64,000 bases of DNA, from positions 6,421,501 through 6,485,500 of the forward strand of contig NC_052474.1 of NCBI RefSeq assembly GCF_009730915.1, written 5' to 3'. The notes below the pieces were generated by a model. It did no database searches. It was not told the DNA's origin and saw only the letters and a program-made list of their open reading frames with translations. Below are positions 1-13,424 of this stretch, one piece after another. The stretch's first letter is position 1. Each line of letters starts with the position of its first letter. A program made the translations under genes and the position numbers. The stretch is from Dioscorea cayenensis subsp. rotundata. Taxonomy: Eukaryota > Streptophyta > Magnoliopsida > Dioscoreales > Dioscoreaceae.

Positions 1-906
1 ACGTTTTACAACAAAATTAAGACTTTGTCTTAAGCTTGACAGATTGAGGCTATCCCTCATTTAGAAAATCAGGTAAATTTTACACTTACTATTTTTTTAT
101 TTAATAATGTTAATAAATAAAATTCTTCATTTTAAAAATATTCATTTCATCATGCTATTTTTTATTTTAAAGCAGTAATGATCAAATAAAGTTAACAATA
201 ATGACTAAATAGATCATGCCAGGACCAACAACCTGTAATGTTTATTTTCACCTACAATTTTGATTTATTTTATTTCATTTGACACAATATAAGACTTGGG
301 TACATTTGAAAAAAATATAGGAAATAACGTAAAAATAAATAAATGTTTTTAAATGCTTAAAAATATAGTTTTTGATAATACATACCACTTTGGATTCATC
401 TCTAACAGAAATGGTTTAACTTATGATTTTTTTTATTTTTCCTGAAAATGATTTTATGGTAGTTTTTTTTAATGAAGTTAACACTAATGATACGTGACTT
501 ATCTACATTTTTATAAATAAAAGAAATTGGCCTTTCAAAACTCCTTTGGTGAGGACATATGGTCATCTCCTATTGGTTGGCTAATTAACTTTTTTTTTTG
601 TCAAATGAGGGTGTATATATATAGACTTGCATATATAGAGAGAGAGTACACACACTATATATTATATAGTATTTTATGTATATGTATATATATATATATA
701 TATATTTAAAGAAATACACCTAAAAATATATAAATAACGGTTGCATCCACTTATATCAAAATGTTGGTATGGTGCTCAAACTCTGGTGAGAACTCAATTG
801 TGGTGATAGGGTATCATGATATACGCATCTAGATCTTGAGTACCTCCTCGATTTTAGATATTATGATTTTTTTTTTGTATTTTAGTAATTTTCTATTTAT
901 ATATAT
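1..906. other. AT-rich intergenic DNA
   Basis: No reading frame here resembles a protein. The stretch is AT-rich with poly-T runs and a TA microsatellite near 675-706. The short open frames are low-complexity translations of TA repeats. It ends at the left end of a MITE. Confidence 0.7.
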
Positions 907-1173
907 ATGAGAACCCATCATCTAGGGACGTCCCTAGATTCTCAAATCTCAGGGGATATCCATAGTAGCCATCGGATGAAAACTCGACGGCTCTTGTCAT
1001 TATGTAACGAGAGAAACCGCTGCTCACGATGTTGTTGCACAGTCGATCATGAACAAGAAAAAGGTGTACAGTAGTTTATAATCAAATCAACCATCGGATG
1101 ATGATCCAACGGCTTAGATTTAAAAATATCCCTAGATTTGAAATCTAGGGACGTCCCTAGATGATGTTTTCCC

Positions 1174-1175
<2 letters not shown>
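907..1175. mobile_element. MITE, copy 1 (about 265 bp, long TIRs)
   Basis: The two ends are inverted copies of each other over about 30 bp, reading inward gaacccatcatctaggg at the left and aaaacatcatctaggg on the complement at the right. Each end contains the 18-bp perfect palindrome tctagggacgtccctaga (921-938 and 1144-1161). A second copy in the opposite orientation lies at 17951-18219 and matches along the whole interior, so this is a real repeat family and not a chance hairpin. There is no coding capacity, so it is non-autonomous. The flanks are TA repeats, so a TA target duplication is possible but cannot be proven. Confidence 0.8.

Positions 1176-1177
<2 letters not shown>

Positions 1178-1217
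<40 letters not shown>
1178..1217. repeat. (TA)n(TG)n microsatellite
   Basis: An uninterrupted TA run passes into about 15 TG units directly beside the right end of the MITE. Confidence 0.9.
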
Positions 1218-1219
<2 letters not shown>

Positions 1220-1269
1220 TGTTAATAATAGAAAATCATTGTTAATATGTGTGGGTGTTGATTAAAAAT

Positions 1270-3270
1270 GTTTAGAGCCGATTTGGATGCATAATAAATT
1301 TTTCCATAGGAATTTTATTCTGTAGGATTCGAAGATGATTTCTGTGAAAATTACTACAGGAAAAATTCCTACATAATATTGTTTGGATATGCACAGAAAA
1401 AATTTTCTATGAAAATGATTTTGAAAATAAAATTAGCCATTAGAGTTTTTAGAAAATCTAGTTGTAGGAGTTTTTTTTAAAAAAAATAACCGTTATATAA
1501 TAACCGTTAACAATTTCCCTCTATTTAAAGCCAACACTCTTTATGCAAAATATAAACTTATCTCCCTTCAGCTCTAAATTTTCACATCTCCAAGCCTTTT
1601 ATTTAATATGGATTTCGATCAATGGAGAAAGATTAATGAAGATGATGGCGAATTCATGCTCACCATTTTACCAAGTCTATTTCCTGTAAGTTCAGAAAGT
1701 AGACTTTATCATATATCAATATTAACAGGTGTTGCATATGTACAGAAAATTCTTGAAGGGCATGAGGAACGTTATAAGAGAATTCCGTATGGAGCCTCAT
1801 ATATTTGAAGCACTTGCTAATTATTTAAAGGAAAGATATCTTCTTCGCAACTCAAAAAGAATTACAATTGAGGAATAATTAGGAATGTTTGTGTACACTC
1901 TTGCGCACAACGCTAATAATCATGACGTGCAAGAGCACTTTCACATTCGGTAGAAAAAGTTGGCCGTTATTTTGGTAAAATGCTTAAAGCTATTATTACA
2001 CTTGCTAGTACATATATAGAATTTTCACCAATAACTACATCACTAGTTTTCCAGAACAATAGATTTTGTATTTCAAGGTTAGAAAGCTTTGAATTATGAG
2101 TTACTGTCTTTTTATTTATTATTTACGTTTATTTTTTAATTTCTCTTAACAAATGTTATGGGTTTATTATTTTAGGATTTGTATTGGTGTTATTGATGAA
2201 ACACATATTTCAATCACTATTTCTTTGGCCTTACAAGATCCTTATAAAAATAAAAAACAAACATTATCCCAGAACATTATGGTCGCATGTGATTTTAACC
2301 TACATTTTTATATGTTTGAGCTGGTTGGGAAGATACTGTTAGAGACCCATGTACATTGGGCCATCTTAGATTTTAAAAACAATCCTATTTAGTTTAATAC
2401 CACATTTTCTATTTACAAGAACTTCACTTTCCACTTTTTATATATGCTAAACACTATCTACTAACCCTTTCAACCTTTGGTTTTCATGGTTATACTTTAC
2501 GCACAAGGTAGGGGCAAACTTTGGTTAGAGTTGAATTTGGCTTGAAAAATTACTGAACTCACGAGGCACATGATGCGGACACGAATGCACCAATTCCCTT
2601 TCGAAGAGTCACGGCTTTTCCTTTTGTGCCCCTTCATCTTCTATAAAATTAAAAATCAGAACCGGTTTGAGAGATAACTTCTCCTTCTTCTTCCTGTTCC
2701 TCCCTCCATAGACCTTTCCCTCCCTCCATAAACTAAGCTCTCAATTCTTCTCCTGCTCGCGCAGAACCGAGAAGACGATCATATCCAGGGAGAAGATTCC
2801 ATTGTCTCTGCCCTCGCTGCTATTGCAAAAAGGAGGCAATTTGTTCTTAAGGTCGCGATCCTGACGCCCTAGCCATCTTGTTTCTCTCGCCATCAACGTT
2901 ACTCCAAATGTACTACTTCGACGCATGTGCTCAAAATGAAATGAGATGATACATAAAGTTGCAACCTTTCATTCTTGATTTCCTATACTTAAAGTTACAA
3001 CCTTTCATCCAATAGATTCTCAAAACGATATAGTAGTTGCTGCAAATGTCTTGCATAATTTCATATGTATACACAATGACACATATGAAATTTTGGAAAT
3101 TAATAATGGTGCTGACAAATTTATCCTCCCAAATGGAGATAATACATATGGAAATGATGTCAATGTAATGACTCTGAATGTATTGCAAGTGCTCGCAAAA
3201 GATATGAAATAACAACGCAAATGTGGGATGATTACTGTAACTATCGTAGAAACATAACATAAAAGATGTA
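1270..3270 (+). mobile_element. Decayed PIF/Harbinger DNA transposon
   Basis: Three separated blocks on the plus strand resemble HARBI1-type transposases. (1) From the start at 1608 (MDFDQWRKINEDD) to about 1970, including FRMEPHIFEALANYL and LGMFVYTLAHNAN, with a frameshift near 1780 and stop codons at about 1876 and 1951. (2) 2162-2330, with CIGVIDETHISITIS and LSQNIMVACDF, the DDE catalytic core, where one catalytic Asp sits in the VID motif. (3) 3022-3255, with VLHNFICIHNDTYEI and then, in another frame, MWDDYCNYRRN. The N-terminal leader (1270-1600), with its TTTGGAT motifs and AACCGTTA repeats, recurs inverted at 53230-53700. Several stops and shifts make it non-functional. The exact termini are not resolved. 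Confidence 0.75.
2410..2938. other. Unassigned stretch inside the Harbinger remnant
   Basis: About 530 bp lie between the DDE block and the C-terminal block of the transposase and do not look like transposase. They include a TATA-like ctataaaat near 2640, a CT-rich tract resembling a 5' leader, and from about 2758 a short open frame reading EDDHIQGEDSIVSALAAIAK that ends at a stop near 2870. It could be a captured gene fragment or an insertion. I do not recognise the peptide. Confidence 0.35.
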
Positions 3271-4100
3271 AAAGGTTATCGATGTTGCCTTGTTTTGGGG
3301 CAACAATTATTATTTATAAAACTCTCTTTTTGTTATTAAGTTTTAAAATATCTAAAATCATGAAATTTGCATAAGTTTTAATGTTGTCAATAGTTTCTAA
3401 TATCCATTTTCATAAATAAATAGTTATATGAAGCATGAATATGTTATTAATTCAACAAAATACACGCAAATAAAAAGTACTTCTCAAATAAAATATAAAA
3501 TAGACCCAGCAAAAAACCCTCATTATTTTAAAATCTATTTTCACATCACATTACTTGCGCAATAATTAATGAGACTACATATTCTAATATCCATTCCTTA
3601 ATTTATTATATATACTTCATCTTAATTCTATCCCCCAAAAGCCACTATTCATTCAAATTGGTCTTAATTCGACATTTGGCCTACTATTATTGGACAGATA
3701 AATGTTATAATATATATATATATATATATATATTCGCGCTCATACACATTAACATAAATATGTCTACTATGATTGGACAGATAAATGTCATATAATATAT
3801 ATATATATTCGTGCTGGTACACGTTAACATAAATCTGTTCTTTGGGATTTGTTGACAAATGTGATGGTACACGTTACCAGATGTTTCCCGCGAGTGAGCA
3901 TACCATTGGCTTAAATTGTTTTCTTTCTCCACTAACCCTAGATCTTATCTTGGAGCCACTGGTCTTTTCAACTAACCCCTCAACAATACCAACCCTCCCC
4001 AGCGGCAACCGGACTTGCCTTCCCTTGCCTTCTTCCATCTCGGCGACACCGCAATCCTCCTTGACCTCATGGACGCCGGATCCCTCGAATCCCTATGATC
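3271..4100. other. Intergenic, TA microsatellites
   Basis: AT-rich DNA with two TA tracts (about 3710-3733 and 3796-3808) inside a diverged local direct repeat: both are preceded by ggacagataaatgt and followed by ttcg(c/t)gct(c/g). No gene is recognised. The open frame at 3842-4111 does not match any family I know. Confidence 0.5.
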
Positions 4101-5345
4101 CCAATGCTTGAAACTTTTTCGAAGAGTAGCTGATGCACACAAGGTTTGTTTTTGTTATATTATGCTTGAATTTCATAGTGCATTGTAACCTGAATAATAA
4201 TTGTTTTATTTTTTGTAGATACACCACTCGGACAAGTTCAATAGAGTGCCATATGGGCTTTTTGGGGGCAAAAGGGGGGGAAACTTTGCATATCTGATTT
4301 TCATTTCTGCTTTACAGAAAACAAATAAGTTGGTATATGAGACAAAATTGGGTTTGTTTGTTTGATTTTGCAGGAGCTGGAGGAGGTGGGTGGGATGGAG
4401 AAGCTGGAGAACGAGATTAACAGTAGGACTAAAGCTTATGATGTTGTTGATAAAACATCTGGGAATTCCAGTTGACGTTTTGATCTTGCTTGAGAGTTTT
4501 TTTTTAACTTTGTTTTTCACAGTTATAGCTGTGTGTATGTTATATATGTTTTGTGCAATGAGGAATAGTGGATATATACTTGTGCTTGTTTGATTGATGT
4601 AGAAATTTGTTCACGCAGAGTTCCGATCTCTCACTAAGCTAATCAAATCGATGATGTCTGCGCCTGGAAGAGAGCGAACATGGCCGAAGACCTGAAAGTT
4701 TCTTTTTGAAGAGCATTATAATTGAGTAAACAGCGACGGAAATGAGGACTTTGAAGGACTTTTAGAGGCCCAGTGATGATGATGAGGAGTTTGGCAAGCA
4801 GGATGGCGGTGTCTCCCATAAAGTTCTCTCCTTTTCTGTTATTTCCTTTCCAGCGATGACGACAAGGAGTTTGGCAAGCATGAAAGCAAGATGGAGGTGC
4901 CTCCCATAAAGGTCTCTCCTTTTCTATTATTTCCTTTTTGGCTTTGTTCTTGAGATATTTTCATATTGTAAAGTGAAATTAAGATGAACAGTTAATGATT
5001 TATCACTACTGTGTTTTTCCTTGCTCGCTTTTTTTTCTACTTCTTGAATTAAGGTTGATTTTTTTTTCCCTAGGTAATGTTATGCTATGCGGTTGATTCT
5101 GTTCTTGAGAAATTTCATGATTATGAAATGGAATTAAGATGAATAGTTCATGATTCACCAGTGTTGTGCTCTTTTGTTCTTTTCTTGTTTATTTTTCTTG
5201 ATTAATGGTTGATGTTATCTCCTGGGTGATGTTTATACTATGGGATTGACTGGGAAGATGGACCGGAGGAGCACTGATCCAAACACAGAACGTTCCAAGC
5301 ATTCTACCCCAGAGCAGCGGTGGAGAGCAAGATAAATGACAGGTA
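4100..5345 (+). pseudogene. Rearranged fragment of a BIM-type bHLH gene
   Basis: The recognisable part is at about 5257-5341. There the plus strand reads MDRRSTDPNTERSKHSTPEQ and then RWRARINDR, ending at a plausible donor (acag/gtacac). This matches the start of the bHLH domain of BES1-interacting Myc-like (BIM) factors, whose basic region is close to RSKHSxTEQRRRSKINDR. Two of the basic-region arginines are changed (RW, AR), and no downstream helix-loop-helix exon follows. Upstream, an acidic block (SDDDEEFGKQDGG near 4772 and SDDDKEFGKHES near 4854) is present twice, and so is the following intron-like stretch. A further open frame (ELEEVGGMEKLENEIN, about 4373) is unassigned. I call it a broken, locally duplicated gene fragment. 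Confidence 0.5.
4772..5225. repeat. Local tandem duplications
   Basis: About 90 bp starting agtgatgatgatgaggagtt recurs, diverged, from about 4853. The adjoining stretch beginning ttgttcttgagatattttca (about 4943) recurs from about 5100 as ctgttcttgagaaatttcat. Both are direct repeats inside the bHLH fragment. Confidence 0.7.
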
Positions 5346-7134
5346 CACATCCAAGCTCATTTATTGGTTTTGTTTTGTTTTATTAATTATTTCTCTTAAT
5401 AAAGCATGATCCTTAATAATAGGATAGAATGGACACGTTAGTAGAGAAGTACTCTATTTATATGAAATCAATCAGCCACCTTTGAAAACACAGTCCTTTT
5501 TTATTGATTTTTAACCAACAATCATATAACTTTGAAAATCAAGGCCTTCTTGATTTATTAAACTGATTCTAATTTCATTTCCTATGTTGAATATGCTGAA
5601 TGACCACAATTGTTGATATGGTGTAGATATATAATTTGTGGCAAATGTGATCCTGTGAAGTTTTGATACTTTTGACATTCAATGTAAATTTCTGACTTTT
5701 TATATACATATACATGAAATAAAATAATTTATGTATGATAATGTGTTGTGACAAATTCTCTTAAATAATGAAGTGTTAATGCATAATATTTTAATATTTC
5801 CAGTAATATATTTCACAATCCTTCACATTTCTAGAATATATTTCATCACTTCAAAATTAATTTTTAAAAACGATACTGAACAATGCTACAAAATTATACT
5901 TAGCAATATTTTGTTTTTGATATATTAAACCTGCAGTGTTAACAGGTATCTTTAATCTAGTTTTCTTTATTTTTTTTAATAAAGTGAATGAGCTTTTAAT
6001 AAAGTGAACGAGCACTCACCCGAACACTCCATTTATTAATATTTTTTTGTGTAAATACTCTAATGTTCACAATAATTACGCTCTATTGGGCCTAATCGAC
6101 TATGACCCATTGAAATTTGCAATTACACATTCATTTTACATAAGAGTGATGATATTTTTACCGAATAGATTTACCGAATAAATTTCATGAATGATGCGAT
6201 ACCCAACTTGTCGTCACAGTCGCACGTCCACGCTATATATATATAAAATCGAATTTGACCTTAAAATTTTTAAATACTTAAAATTTTTTATTATAAACTA
6301 TATCTAAAATCATAACCCAAAATCTACAGAAAATCTATGCACTAAAAATCCATTTAAACCCTAATCCTATGCCTCTAAACTCTATGAAATCACAAACCTC
6401 CTGCAGGGGTTTGTGATTCCATGAGTAGAGGATTTCGGTTGTCATTTTCACATATTTATTTGTTTTACGATTAAATGTTAAATTTTAGGATTTAGATAGA
6501 ATTAAATAACAGATAAAAGAAAGAGCAGACATAAGCTGCGTACTGATGTCGATTTGACATCAGCATCGTTGGAAGCCGATTCGATCTGACATTGAAAATA
6601 TCATTATATTTCGTAAAACATTCCATTATTAACTATACTGCAAAGCTTATTAAAAAAATCAAAAGTGATAAAATGCTAATGTTTTAAGAATATTTTGATT
6701 ATTTTATATAATTAAATTTTCTAAATATTAATTTTGAATTTGAAATCCTTCAATCGGAGATCACCCGGCCCTTGATCTCTAGACACAAATTCAGAACTCT
6801 ACGCATAATAAATAATATTTGTAAAAAAATAAAATAAAAAACATCTTCCCGGGGAAAGCGAATACGTATATAACCCAATGGTTCCCACAACTCCACAAAA
6901 CATTTTCATTCCTTCACATATAAACAAATTTTACGCAATTAAGAACAGAGAGAATATACAACTTTCAACTGCACTATACCAAAGTTAGTCTAGCTACAAA
7001 CTAGAGATTCAAATGAAAACAATACAAATCTCATTTTGCACCTGTGGATATATGGGAGGGGGAAAAATCACAAAAGCTCAAATAAAAAGGAAAAAAGAAT
7101 GATCAAATGGTTTAACATAGAAGCAACAAACAAA
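5346..7134. other. Intergenic DNA downstream of the glycosyltransferase
   Basis: AT-rich, with no coding region recognised. It holds an imperfect hairpin at 6372-6431. The 3' untranslated region of the minus-strand glycosyltransferase presumably lies just below 7135, but I cannot place the poly(A) site. Confidence 0.6.
6372..6431. repeat. Imperfect inverted repeat (hairpin)
   Basis: The left arm gaaatcacaaacc pairs with the right arm ggtttgtgattcc around a short loop (tcctgcagg). An outer cctcta/tagagg pairing lengthens the stem to about 24 bp with mismatches. Confidence 0.6.
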
Positions 7135-10100
7135 TCAAAGGTTATGGGTTGTGTTTGAAACATCTGGTGCCTCAGGTGGTGGCTTTATGAACTTTCCAAG
7201 TGTTTTCTGGCGTGCGCGCTTCTTTATTCTTTGAATTTTATCTCTGCTCTGTCGCTTTCGTCTTTCCTTCTGTTGATGGCGCATGTTCCGCTCCCTTTCA
7301 TAAATGCCTTGCCAAAAGACCTCACCGGTAGATGGCCATAGCCACCGCCGGTTAGGCTGGTCCGAATCTGCTTCTTCTGCTAGATCCTCATCCATGCTCT
7401 TGAGTGTGCTGAAGGAGAACCATTTTATCCACATCTGACCTCTCCGGTTCTTCAACTTATGGTGCTCCTGCATTTCTCCTGATGCAGGGTTCACATATAT
7501 CATCCTCCTTGCACTGTGGTATGCCCACACATTGACAAGCAGCTCGAGCACACGAGAATAACAGTGTCGGTCCTGTTATGTGCATCATCTTTTAAAAATG
7601 TTCGGAAAAAAAAAACTACTAGCTCACAGCCTACATAAACGTGAGAGCTACACAGAAATTTGGATGTTGAAATAGAAGCAAAATAGTGGGAGGCAGCATT
7701 GATGTCCACAAATTCCATTGCTAACAAATAACGCATACTACAAGAGTGTACTGCAGAATAATTCCAGTAAAAAATCTCCTATTTGTGACTAGATGCTGCT
7801 CATTTGAGATGATTGTCCTCTAAAAGATATTATTGAATATAAATTTGAAAGTAATCAAAAGAGTTCCCATGAAAATTACCCAAATAAAAAAGAAAACTAA
7901 TTGATATGTCAACAGAAAATATAAGAGTAACTAAAAAACTTAAAAGAGGAGTGAATACCTTAGATAAACTCAGATAACATCGCCCACTTTGATGGTGCTC
8001 ATCATGTATCTGCGCATCCAATGCATCTACAAACATTCTACAGTCAACCATCTCGTTAGTAACAGAAACAGTTTAATGTAGCATGGCAAACATTTCTTTC
8101 ATTAATTTTCTCTAACTTCATTGAGGTTTGTCTTTTGCCTTATTCTACTGTGTTTGTCAGAAGGATCAAATAAAACATTGCATATGAGCACAGGCTCAAA
8201 ATTTAGAATGTTACATACCAGAAATCACACTAAGGATCTTTCAGAAGTCCATTCAGAATCAATCTCATGAATTTTTCTACCTCACTAGTTTCCATATAGC
8301 AAAATCTACTTTTTTTTATTTCCCAAATTCTTTACCTCTTCACACCATGCCTGATTCAACAACTTAAACCAACTAACCTGTTCATATTAGTGCCTTGACA
8401 TTCTACAGTGCGCATAATTGAAACATTTTAAATGGTCCCCATCTCATCTTTATCTTCAAGTAAAGCTATTCCCAATTTCGATCAAATAGAAATTTTTTAT
8501 TTTAACATGCCATTCCCCACATCCCCATATCTTCTACCATGTGACCGGTATACAATTTCCTTATAGCCCAAAAATTAAACCACAAAGAGCCAGTCACTAA
8601 AATATGAAAAACACGAAATGGAGGCAGTTATTGTTAATATAAATTACTTAATTTCACAAATATGCTTGTGATCTAATAACATTTTTGAACACTCAAATAG
8701 AAGTAATACTATTGCACCGATTCAATCTTGAAATATAGCAAACATATTGTTATTCATGGCAGCATAAACATTATAAATACAAGATGATACCTTGAAAACA
8801 TGACAAACTCTAGGAAAGACCTTGTTGGCATGGCCCAGCTATGCATTACTGACCAAGAGTCTCCATCTACTGGCATTTGTGGCAAAAACTCCAAATCATG
8901 ATGTATCCCATACATTTTTTGTAGAGTCTCAGAAACTGCATACCTTCAAAGAACAAATGGAATGAAAAAAAATCGAAATCAAGAAAGGCCCTCAGGAGAT
9001 TATTGGGTATTAACACAGCATCAATTAAAAACTAAACTTGCACAAGTACCATAAATATTTATGCTGATAATGCATTTCCAATTTATGGACTTGTAAAACA
9101 ATTTTGCAGGTTCAAGTACGTTTGGTATACCTGACTTGTAAAGTAATTTTGGAGTTTCAAGTACTTTTCGTATACCTTAAAATCAAGAGTAAACGTACTG
9201 ATTCAAATAAGTTCATAAAGAAGGATATCTTGTGGTGGAAGAGTAAAAAGACCCCTACTGAAACCATCTTTTTGTACATGACAAATTCACAACGGACAAA
9301 ACATCCTTAAGGGAATCTGCTCTAGTTCAGGGACCTGTGGTACAAAGGATTGAAGCCCCATAAGATACATGGGCAATAATTATTTTTGTCTGAGAGGCAA
9401 ATCAGATTTAGAGCCAAAGTATGAAACCCACTGTCTAGATCAATGCTACATACAAATAATTTGGCTTCCTAATTTTAGTCCCCAAATTCAAGAATGGCTG
9501 CTGTTCAATGAGATGCTACCATATATCACTGAATTAAGTAGATAAAATAATAGAAGACATCTACCTTTTCAACAGATAAATCAAAGTCATAAGAAATTGT
9601 TGTATGGTTGATAATTGATGAACAAAAAAGTATATGAATGAAAAACCATAAATAAAGGGATCGTTCTAACCGGCAATTTCCTGCATTTAAAGCATCACAG
9701 AAAGTCCAAAAATCTTGTCGCAAAGGATTCCTTGAATCTTCATCCATTCGAACCCAAAAGTATAGTGTGTCCCCATGCTTTCGAGCTTGAATGTCCTCTA
9801 AAAGCGCAACCTCAGCCTTCCTAGATAAGCCACCCTAACAAAAGAAACAGAAGACAGTGGAGCAAAACTTCAGCAAGTAGGCAAAAAACCAATGTTAAGC
9901 TACTGCATCTTCCACATCAATGTAGGAGATCAGGTACATGAATAAAGACCAAGAGGAAAAGCAGAACCCTCCCAAATAAATGTAGGAACTTTCACTTATC
10001 TGGAGGAAATATCCATCCTAACTCTTGCAAAGCTAATGATACAAGATCATGAACCAAGCGTGTAGCCAACACTAACTACATCCATGAAGGTAAAAACTCC

Positions 10101-13100
10101 TCATTCAATGAGAGAACCATGCACTAAGCTGGCTCCTTAAGTACCATCAGTGCTAAACAAATTTCTAGACTATCTTTAACAAGAAAAATAAGTAGAGCTT
10201 TATAACAAGACAATTTATAATTAACTGGCCAACAAAATTAATCAGAGGTTTCAATGACTACAGCAATTCCGTACTACAATAAAGAAGCACAGCAAGAAAA
10301 GCACAATTTAGATGGAGATCATATAGGGGCTGTAATGACTGTCTCAATTGATAGTAAACAGTCAAATACAGACAACATCAGTGCATAACTGCATATACAT
10401 TTAGTAAGCTGATGTACTCAGCCAAGCTTCAAGGAGGACTTTTCAACTGAAGAGAAGCTAACCAGATGTTTGATAACCATAAATGTATTTAAGCATGAAG
10501 AAACTATATCAGGAGGCTATCCCATTCAACTAAGATGAATACCATAGCAGCAATTTTATCACATCTTCCAGCAGGCCTGATTGTTTTCATAATTTTCTGG
10601 TATGACATTTGACAAAAGATAATTAGCAGGCAGTAAGCGATATTCCACAATCACTTTCAGAAAACCTTATTGGTTTATATCATAATTTTCTGGTATAGCA
10701 TTTGACATGCATAACTTCCACAATCACTGTGTTGCCTCTAGATAAGAAAGCCAAATCTCCAAGTAAATAGTCCATTGCCTTTGAAAGAGCTTTAGATAAC
10801 ACAGTGATATACAACTGAGAAGAAAATCAAAACAAGAAAATGAAACCAAACTTTGCATGCCAAACAGAAAAGAAAAAAAAATACTACATTTCATACTGTA
10901 GGAAAACCATAAATAGGTAATAACCTTTCTTGCAACCACTCTCCAGGACTGAAACCCTATCCAGGCATTCTTGTGTACACGATCAATTCTGTTAGATAAA
11001 GCAAAGAATGCTCCATATTCACCAAGTGCATCCCGATAATATGCATTTCCAAGAAGTGGGAGTCGTGAAGAAGCATCTATGTCATCAGCTCCTGGTCTTC
11101 GGCCCTTGGAAGACTACAATTAGAATAAATTAAAAAAAAAAATGAATTAGGAGGGACAAGGAGCCATTCCTTTGCCATGGAGCAAGTAATTTGTAAGTAA
11201 CAAGACAAACTCCTCCCTTCTAGAAAATTGCAGCATCACAAAAGGAGGATGGAGAATCATGAGTAATATAAAGTTTTGATAGACTAACATACCAAACCAA
11301 TTCCACGATACAATGACGTATTATGCAGGAAAGGCCAGGTTCCTTCACCAAAATAAGGTTCATATATACACAATGGTTGGCCAGTCCTTTCAAGCTCCCG
11401 ATCATCTCTTTCGTGCAATTCATTTTTAGCCCTATCTGCTCTTTTAACACTTCGATAGACATCTTCCCATGTTCCATGAGGTTGATCAGTTCTGTCCTTC
11501 AACTGCATCAAGTTTCAAGAGAATACAGTCCTCTGGAACAAATATTTACAGAAAGTCACCGCAAACTATTACGAGATAGTACTGGACATTATTCAGTGTG
11601 ATTATTACCTCTTCATCTTCTAACCGCTTTCTAGCATTTGCCATCATAATAAGTTTTTCATCTGCCCAAGAAATAGACAAAAATGCCTCATCCACCTGTG
11701 AAGAAGAGTTGATCATCTTTTCCTTAAAAGTATGATTCCACCGCTCTTCAATCTTGCTGACAATTCCGTTGTCTCTAAAAGTTCTACTAGCATTAACTAC
11801 TGCTATATTTTCAAACAGATGCCACTGCCATGCTTCTTTCAACTTTAGAGGTATCGCATCAACTGTCCTTGGGAAAAAAATTTCAGATGGAAACTTCAAA
11901 ACTTTCTCCAATAATGACGCATATCCTTCAATACTTTCAGAAACCATTAGATTTCTAGAGAGTTCCCTGCCTGCAGATGCAACATCCCGGGCTTGACGAG
12001 ATAACTGTCCATTTTCTATTACTTGAAGAAAAATCTGGCTCAGGGTGCCAATATTCTCCTTTGGAAAAAAATATCCATGCACACTATCATTAACCTATTT
12101 GTGACAGAGTTGTAGTCAGTAACTTCATCTAGTTGGCATGGAACATCAAACTTACAGTAAACAAAAACTGGCACTGAAAATACAGAAGAATAGATTAACA
12201 GCACTCACAAACATACATATTTTCTGATAATGCCGAGGTCAGGAGCAACAACCAGTTTTCCAAGACACATAGCTTGCTTCAAAACAGCCGGAAAGGACTG
12301 CTCCTCCAAAAATGAACCATATATTACAAGGTCAACAGCACCAAGGAAATTATTGAAATCTCCATTAAGAATAATATGCTGTACACTGCCCCTAGGATAA
12401 CCAAAGTCTGGAGCAATTTTCTGCAATAATCAAAAAGGTTTACATAAATTTAACACAGAACGCATTGACTTGGTAAAGCATGCATGTATACCGCCACATT
12501 AATTACCGAGGAAAAAACAGAGCTTTTACCTCCAGTGCCATCTTGTATGTGCTAGTTGAATTATCACTTAAAATGGCAACTTTCAAATTTGAGCTGTCGC
12601 CATAAGAGAACTGATACAGCACAGATGATAAAGCATGCAGGACTAGAGCATGCTCAAGCCATAAACCACTGTATGAAAATTGACTGCCAACAATAGCAAT
12701 AAGAAAATCATCAGATCCGTACCCCATCTTAGACCGTAGATTATTTCCCTCATGGAGAACAACTGAATGATTTGCTCCCCGTGCTTCTTCGGGATAACCA
12801 GGGATGACAAAAAAGTTCCCAGCATCAACCACTGAATAAATCAACTGAAACAAGAAAAAGTTGTGAAAAACAGATTAAAATATAAGACATAAAGAAGGCA
12901 CGAATTAAGCCAACAAAAAACAACGGAAGCATCACATTTAGAACCCTCTCAAGAATAATTTTATTACATTACCGGGTACAGATAAGTGGGAAAGACAACA
13001 ACTGTAGCTCTACTAAAAACTTGTTTCCAGTCATTGACAAGCTGGGTCTGGTCATTTGCAGCATATACACTTAGACGAAGAGCAAGGGATGATTCATGAA

Positions 13101-13375
13101 CATTCCATATGACAGGTATGGATTTGAAAGGCTCCTGCAAAAGACTGCAACTATATATATAAAAAAAAACATCCAACAAAGACCAACAGAAAAAAAAAGT
13201 TTCCCCTAAATTATTCCAAGGAGGAAATCTTCATCCATGCTTTTGCATAATAGATCAAACCAAATGCTAATTTAAAGTTATAGATATCTTAGTGATTTAA
13301 TTTTCTTTGTAAAGAAAAGTTTGGTAACAATAAAGAATTACAGCTTAGATCTGGACCTGAGCAAATAATAACATG

Positions 13376-13424
<49 letters not shown>

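Noticed and set aside
2741-3260. Minus-strand frames across the Harbinger remnant
   Set aside because: The plus strand reads as transposase in block 3, so the minus frames there are shadows.
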